64,000 nucleotides of DNA. It comes from Zeus faber (taxonomy: Eukaryota; Chordata; Actinopteri; Zeiformes; Zeidae). A program made the position numbers and the translations under genes. The notes under the pieces were generated by a model. It saw nothing but the letters and a program-made list of their open reading frames with translations. It was not told the DNA's origin and ran no database searches. The stretch spans positions 44,192,223 through 44,256,222 of the forward strand of contig OY482846.1 in assembly GCA_960531495.1 (NCBI GenBank). Direction: 5' to 3'. Shown in pieces: positions 59,045-64,000 of the stretch; position 1 is the first letter of the stretch, and each line of letters begins with the position of its first letter.

Positions 59045-60611
59045 CAATGTCAGTTTTCTTCCCCCAATACCTTGCAGCCCAAGTAAAAATAACCTAACTT
59101 TCTTATCCCAGTTGCCTGTTTGCAATTTTATCAAGAACTCCTCAACTGGAGGGGGCTCCAAGACTTTACCCTGTTCTTTATGTTTTGTTAAAAAGTTCTT
59201 TATTTATAACTATTTGAAAAGGTTTATGTTCGGAAGCGTAAATTCCCCTCTTAACGGTTCAAATGATTTAAGGCTGCCATCCTTATGGAGTCGGCGTAGA
59301 TTAGTCATCTGCATCTGTATATGTAGATGGGAGGGTACAAAACCCTTTATGAATCCAATATTGGTTCGTGGTGAAACTGCTTTAGACAATTCAAAGGATA
59401 GTTTTATTTTCCTCCAAATGTTCAGTGCGACTCTCGTGCATTCACCCATTTGAGTTTGTTTTAAGGCGACGTCTCGAGTCCCTTTCATGAATAGTTCACG
59501 GTGAATTACCGGGATAACATTTCCGGCACCTCTAGTGATTTACACTATTCACACACGCAGCTACATTTCGGAGCATTTCCACCTTGCTCCTTTTCACACA
59601 TGGCATGATAATGCTGGAATAGGTGGGGCGAGGGACAGTCTGTTCCAGTGTAGCTCGCTTGGACAATCTGAATCTGTTTTGGTTATTTTCCTGGCTCTCA
59701 GAGACCGGCGCTTCGCTTTCCGCCCCCATTGAAAAATGTCCTATTGCATCCGGGAAGGTCCGCTGACGTCATTCCACATCATAATTAGCCGTGTGTTTCT
59801 GTTTGTTTAAACAACGGAAGCCTCAGTGTGGACAATGGACGGATGAAGAAAGATCAATTTGTCATCAATAGGTAACATCTGAAATGGATAGAAGAGCCTA
59901 GACGGCACATTCATGCGCACACTCTCGACACGGCCTAAAGCCATGGGGGGGGGAGTTCAACACCAAGATATTTAACTCCATCTTTAGGCCATTTAAACCC
60001 ACTCTGGAGTTTGACCATCGGTGTAATTCTCCGACCTATATCCATATCCATTGTTTTATCCACATTTACTTTATAACTCGAGAAGTACCCATAATATGTG
60101 GAAATAAGATCCTTTAAGTGTGGGATTGATGTTGGGGGTTCAGCTTGATATAAAAGCACATCATCTATGTACAATGATATTTGGATGTTGTTCTTTATTT
60201 ATTGTCAGTCCAATAACGTCATGGTCATCTCTAATAACCTGTGCTGGTGGTTCAATACTGGTATTGAACAGTGGGGGCGACAGAGAGCAGAACACTGTCT
60301 GCAGCCACGTTCTACTGCAAATCGCTCTGATAGAACCCGTTCACTCTGACGGCAGCTTGTGGATAAGAGTACGCAGCAGTGTTTGTATCCACTTCATGAA
60401 ATTAAGGCCGAATTGGAATTGTTTCAATGTTTGAAATAAGCCTTGCGAGGACACCGGGTCGAACGCCTTCTGGGCATCGAACGATCACATCGTCGCTTCC
60501 TCCTCCTCGACCTTTAGATGAGTCATTCAATTTGGTAATCTTCTGATGTTGTCCCCGTAATATCTTCCTGTAATAGACCCGGCCTGATCGGGATGAATAC
60601 TTTTTTCGGTA

Positions 60612-60690
60612 ATTTTATTGATGCGTCTAGCTAGAACGGCTGTTAATAGAATATATTAACAGCCGTTCTAGCTAGACGCATCAATAAAAT
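60612..60690. repeat. Perfect 37-bp inverted repeat
   Basis: Arms 60612-60648 and 60654-60690 are exact reverse complements; the loop is GAATA. The arm codes VLARRINKI-like L1 sequence on either strand. Confidence 0.97.
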
Positions 60691-60723
60691 GATCAATGCA
60701 GTTAAATTAAATGAAAATCAAAA

Positions 60724-60769
60724 TGAAGGCAGACCTACATATTATTATTATTATGCAGGTCTGCCTTCA
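60724..60769. repeat. Inverted repeat (17-bp arms, one mismatch)
   Basis: TGAAGGCAGACCTACAT at 60724-60740 pairs with ATGCAGGTCTGCCTTCA at 60753-60769 around an (ATT)4 loop. Confidence 0.95.
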
Positions 60770-61384
60770 GCAGTGATATGGGCCTGTATGATTGGCCTTT
60801 GGTGGAGTGCTTGCCTCCCTTACGTATTACAGCTACTGTCGCCTCCCTCCAGCAGGGGGCCATAGTTGCAGATTGTAACCAGGTTACAAGCGCTCAGCAG
60901 TAAAGGTTGATACGGTTTCTTTAAACGTTTTATAAACTTCATTAATATACCCGTCCGGTCTAGAGCTTTAACTGTTTTCTAGCGTATAGATTACCTGTTG
61001 CATTTCCCACTCCTAGATCAGTTCATCCAACTCTTTCGCCGTAGGATCAGATAAATATTTGAATTTGTTGTCTTTTAAAAAAATTGTGCCCATTCTTTAT
61101 CATCTGTGCCAGTATCCATGTTTTTGTAAAGGGATTTATACGATTCTGCAAAAGATTTTTATCGTATTTTGTGAGTGTTAAGACTTCAAATCTCTGTACT
61201 AAATTAGATGATTAATGTTTTTGGGGTGTTAATGCTAACAATCTACCTGCCCCGTTACCATCTTTGTAGTATTTTTGATTGGTAAACCTTCGTTGCCCTC
61301 GATCATTTCGGCGATTCAGGCTTTTTAGATCTCTACGTGCTTGTTGGAGAGCATTAAGTCAATTGGAGGTTGGTGTTCTTTGAT

Positions 61385-61550
61385 CAGATTAGATCCAACT
61401 TATTGTCATTGCACAGAGTACATGTACTGAGGCATTCCTCTGCGTTCTCATCATCCTAGTAACTGATGTAGCTCGAAGCGGTGGGCTGCCATGCGGCGGC
61501 GCCCGGGGAGCAGTTGGAGGGTTAAGTGTCTTGATCGAGGACACATCACC
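61385..61550. mobile_element. Dispersed repeat inserted in the L1-type remnant
   Basis: It begins AGATTAGATCCAACTTATTG TCATTGCAC and ends near GTGTCTTGATCGAGGACAC, interrupting the L1 frame. The second phrase resembles one at 1545-1575. Family not identified. Confidence 0.55.
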
Positions 61551-62009
61551 TTCCTCCATCTTTTTTCCCTGCCCTTGTAAGTGAGATAATGCGACCTCTG
61601 ATGCACGCCTTGGCGCAGTCCCATAGAACGAGAGATGATATTTCGGGCGAGACATTCGTATCTCGGTAACGACTCAGTTCGGTCGTTACAAATGTGATAG
61701 ATTCCTTATCGTTTAAAAGCAACGCGTTTAATCTCCGTCGTTCGGTTGCGGTGGAAGGCACGGGCGGGGCCAGATCGGGGTCGATCCGAACTCTTCACCG
61801 AGGAGGCGCTGGTCCTGGCGTCGGGCGAACCGTCGTATTTGCATTTCGGCAGCGTCGGCGCCACATCGATCTTACTGACCTTAACCGACACTGTTTTATC
61901 GATGATAGATTTTGAGCTTTTTAGGCGCAATTTAAAATACATGTCGTTTAAATATCAAATGAGTAAGAATTCTGCAGGATCTCTGAAAGGCGTGTCTTAC
62001 TCCATTCGT

Positions 62010-64000
62010 CCCTGACTAGCCCCCCCCCCCCCCACCCCCGATCTCTCGTGGTTCTGAGGGTATTTGTACGGCACAGCTAAAAATGTTCTCCCTCGTAGAA
62101 AAAAACGAAAGTGTGAGGTTTTTTTTTTGACAGCGCATGATTAATTGTGTGCAATTAATAGTGTATGTGTGCGTGCAGGGTGATCAGGGGACTGGGGGGG
62201 ATGTGGGAAGGCCTCATTAATGCCGACGCCCGCTCAAACATTCACCATCGCGATCACAAACACACAGCAGCCGGCGTCACGTCGCATACGTCTCGCGCGG
62301 ATCAGGCCTAAGAATATTTATAAAAAAAAAGAAAAAACACCAACCTAATTAACACACGACAGACCACAAAATAATGGGTCTTCCTCACCTTCGAAGTTTC
62401 ACAACTTACGCAACGCGTGAGAGGCGCGGCCGAGTTTATGGTAAATACGTTCACCGAGTGCGCCCCCTGGATATCTCGGTGTGACGTGGCCTATTTTTGA
62501 GCGCGGCGTATAAGGGATAAGGTCCCTTTATAGGAAAACACACACATCGTAATCCTTCTAGAATTTGCTAAAGCAGGCCAAAAAAAAAAAAAAAAAAAAA
62601 AAGTGTCTGAGCATTCTCAATGATATTCATTGTGGCTCCGGATTTAGCGCCGACAAAAGGTTACAGCGGGAAAACGTAAAGGGCAAGAGGGGAATAAAAG
62701 GTGCCTGGCCGGCAGAGATAAAACTCATCATTAGGGAGTAAAATGAGGTGGGAGTCGGGTGGAGGACGGTGGAGGGACGGGCAAAAAAAAAAATGGAGAA
62801 AGAAAGATGGCTGAGCAGGAAGCCTGACCTGTAGGTAACCAGCTGTCAAAGTGAAAAGAAAAAGGACGGTTTGGTAGTTGTGTTCGGGTTAGAATAACGC
62901 AAACCCTGCTTGAGCGGAAACTCAGAGGCAGTTCATCCGACGGCCACCAGGGGCAGGATCAGACTGCCCAACACGATCACGCGTTAGCGGTGACGCGCAC
63001 GTCAGAACAAGTGTGAGAACGTTTTCCACTAGTTACCCAATTTCGTAAATAACATACGTTTTAAACAATGGATAAACTAGTTTACGCTATGTATTTAGTT
63101 TGACTTTGATTTTGTTTCCCTCAAGACTTTCAGTGATGTTCAATTCAATTAAATATTTATATATTGTTCTAAATTTGCACGTAGAGGCAACATTGGCCCT
63201 TTGCCCGTGGATATTCAATGGAAAATCTACAAAATTAAACCAATATTTACAGCTTTACACATCACAGAATAAACACAGAAATAATGACATGTACCATCCC
63301 AAGCTGCCTGTTGGCCCTGGTAGTGAATTTATATAACTCATTCTATAAGATTAAAAAACATGAAGATCACGATGCCACCTGCTGACACAGCAACAGCAGG
63401 GTGGAATCTGATTGGCTTATAACAGGAAACCGCTCTGAAGCTGAAGGCAACATGATCACGTTTTCCGGGGGCCCAGTGAGAACAGCCATTTGCAACCGAA
63501 ACTGGCTTCGACTTATCAAAAAATGTAACACAAATTCAGAATTCCAATTTGTTCGCCACTGGGAACTCAGAACTTCCAATTTGAGTTTAAGAGAGAGTGA
63601 GACGGGAACAAACAACGAGAGCTCTTTTGACATGGCTTGACTTCCATCCCTCTCTTACAAGCTTGTGTGCAGTGGCACTACGTAAAAAAAATGAAGAACA
63701 TGTTTAGATATTGTTTAATAGGAGATGAGGGAAAGATCTTGCATCATAATCATCAACTTTCTTGTTGTCGTGCCGTTGTTCTCATTAATTGGCGAATACC
63801 GAAATAACGGTTTATGTCAAACTAGGTTTGTGGAAATGTTCGCATGTGCCCTTTTCGATCTAATCTGATTGTACGGATGTTTCTCGGCTGAGGCCTGTTA
63901 GCTTACAAGAGGAGTGCGGCGGAAAAACGGGCGCGGTCGAGCACCGGCCGGGCGGACGACAGCGCGGCTCCCTTTCCCGTGGCCGCCGAGCTGCCTCCAA
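62010..64000. other. Right end, no gene recognised
   Basis: It has a C run near 62022-62035, an A run at 62579-62602 and a GC-rich end (63900-64000). The region should still be a ZRANB3 intron, but no exon for the ATPase lobe was found. Confidence 0.5.

Larger units (their letters stand above)
59050..62000 (-). mobile_element. L1-type LINE remnant
   Basis: On the minus strand, from 5' to 3': SSLVLWDCAKACIRGRIISL (after the endonuclease), KYYKDGNGAGRLLAL, RINKITEKSIHPDQAGSITG (reverse transcriptase), YIDDVLLYQAEPPTSIPHLK (YIDD in place of the usual YADD), GFKWPKDGVKYLGVELPPP, and near the 3' end NIWRKIKLSFELSKAVSPRT with FEPLRGEFTLPNINLFKYL. Stops and frameshifts are frequent. It is broken near 60600-60770 by palindromes and near 61385-61550 by another repeat. 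The endonuclease and ORF1 were not recognised. Confidence 0.82.

Noticed and set aside
63900-64000. GC-rich end as a promoter or first exon
   Set aside because: Too short and cut by the window edge; no recognisable coding or promoter signal.

Overview
This window is vertebrate nuclear DNA, almost certainly from a bony fish. Almost all of it is intron. It carries long (CA)n/(GT)n microsatellites, several families of Tc1-like DNA transposons, LINEs of at least four lineages (L2-like, a jockey/CR1-group family, Tx1-like and L1-like), a Ty3/Gypsy remnant and a tRNA-derived SINE. That mixture is typical of teleosts.

The only host gene recognised is ZRANB3 (zinc finger RANBP2-type containing 3), a SNF2-family annealing helicase and structure-specific endonuclease of replication-fork repair. 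It lies on the minus strand. Sixteen exons can be placed, from 55206 down to the stop codon at 1216-1218. They join without a phase conflict into 866 codons plus stop; residue numbers below count from the first codon visible here. In order they encode: the end of the SNF2 N-terminal region and the helicase C-terminal lobe (exons at 55072, 46502, 41876, 41327), a linker (39252), the PCNA-binding PIP box with an acidic tract (38631), the ubiquitin-binding NZF zinc finger (38094), a newly proposed phase 1-1 exon with a SUMO-interacting-like motif (33177), a 12-residue aspartate run leading into the substrate-recognition domain (24428, 19067, 13696), a linker (10885, 4158), the HNH nuclease (3593, 1862) and the C-terminal tail (1216). 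The exons for the ATPase N-terminal lobe are not visible and should lie beyond the right edge.

The introns are layered with transposons. From left to right: a Tc1 fragment (2.3 kb); a Gypsy remnant next to a jockey-type LINE that is itself split by an L2 copy (6.6-10.3 kb); LINE 3' ends (13.1-14.3 kb); a Tx1-type LINE (16.3-18.7 kb); two Tc1-like transposons almost touching (22.0-24.2 kb); an L2-like LINE (26.6-28.2 kb); another Tc1 copy (31.4-32.3 kb); a SINE-like repeat (35.9-36.3 kb); an L2-like 3' end (42.1-42.9 kb); a SINE (44.4 kb); a Tc1-like element abutting a microsatellite (47.7-49.3 kb); a jockey-type LINE split by an L2 copy (56.7-58.4 kb); and an L1-type remnant containing a long perfect palindrome (59.1-62.0 kb). 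All coding copies in these elements look broken.

The most notable feature is how often simple repeats form or touch the ZRANB3 splice sites. On the transcript strand several are (UG)n runs, and one 5' splice site is itself the first GT of a (GT)n microsatellite. No prokaryotic-type system, CRISPR array, rRNA or true tRNA gene was seen.
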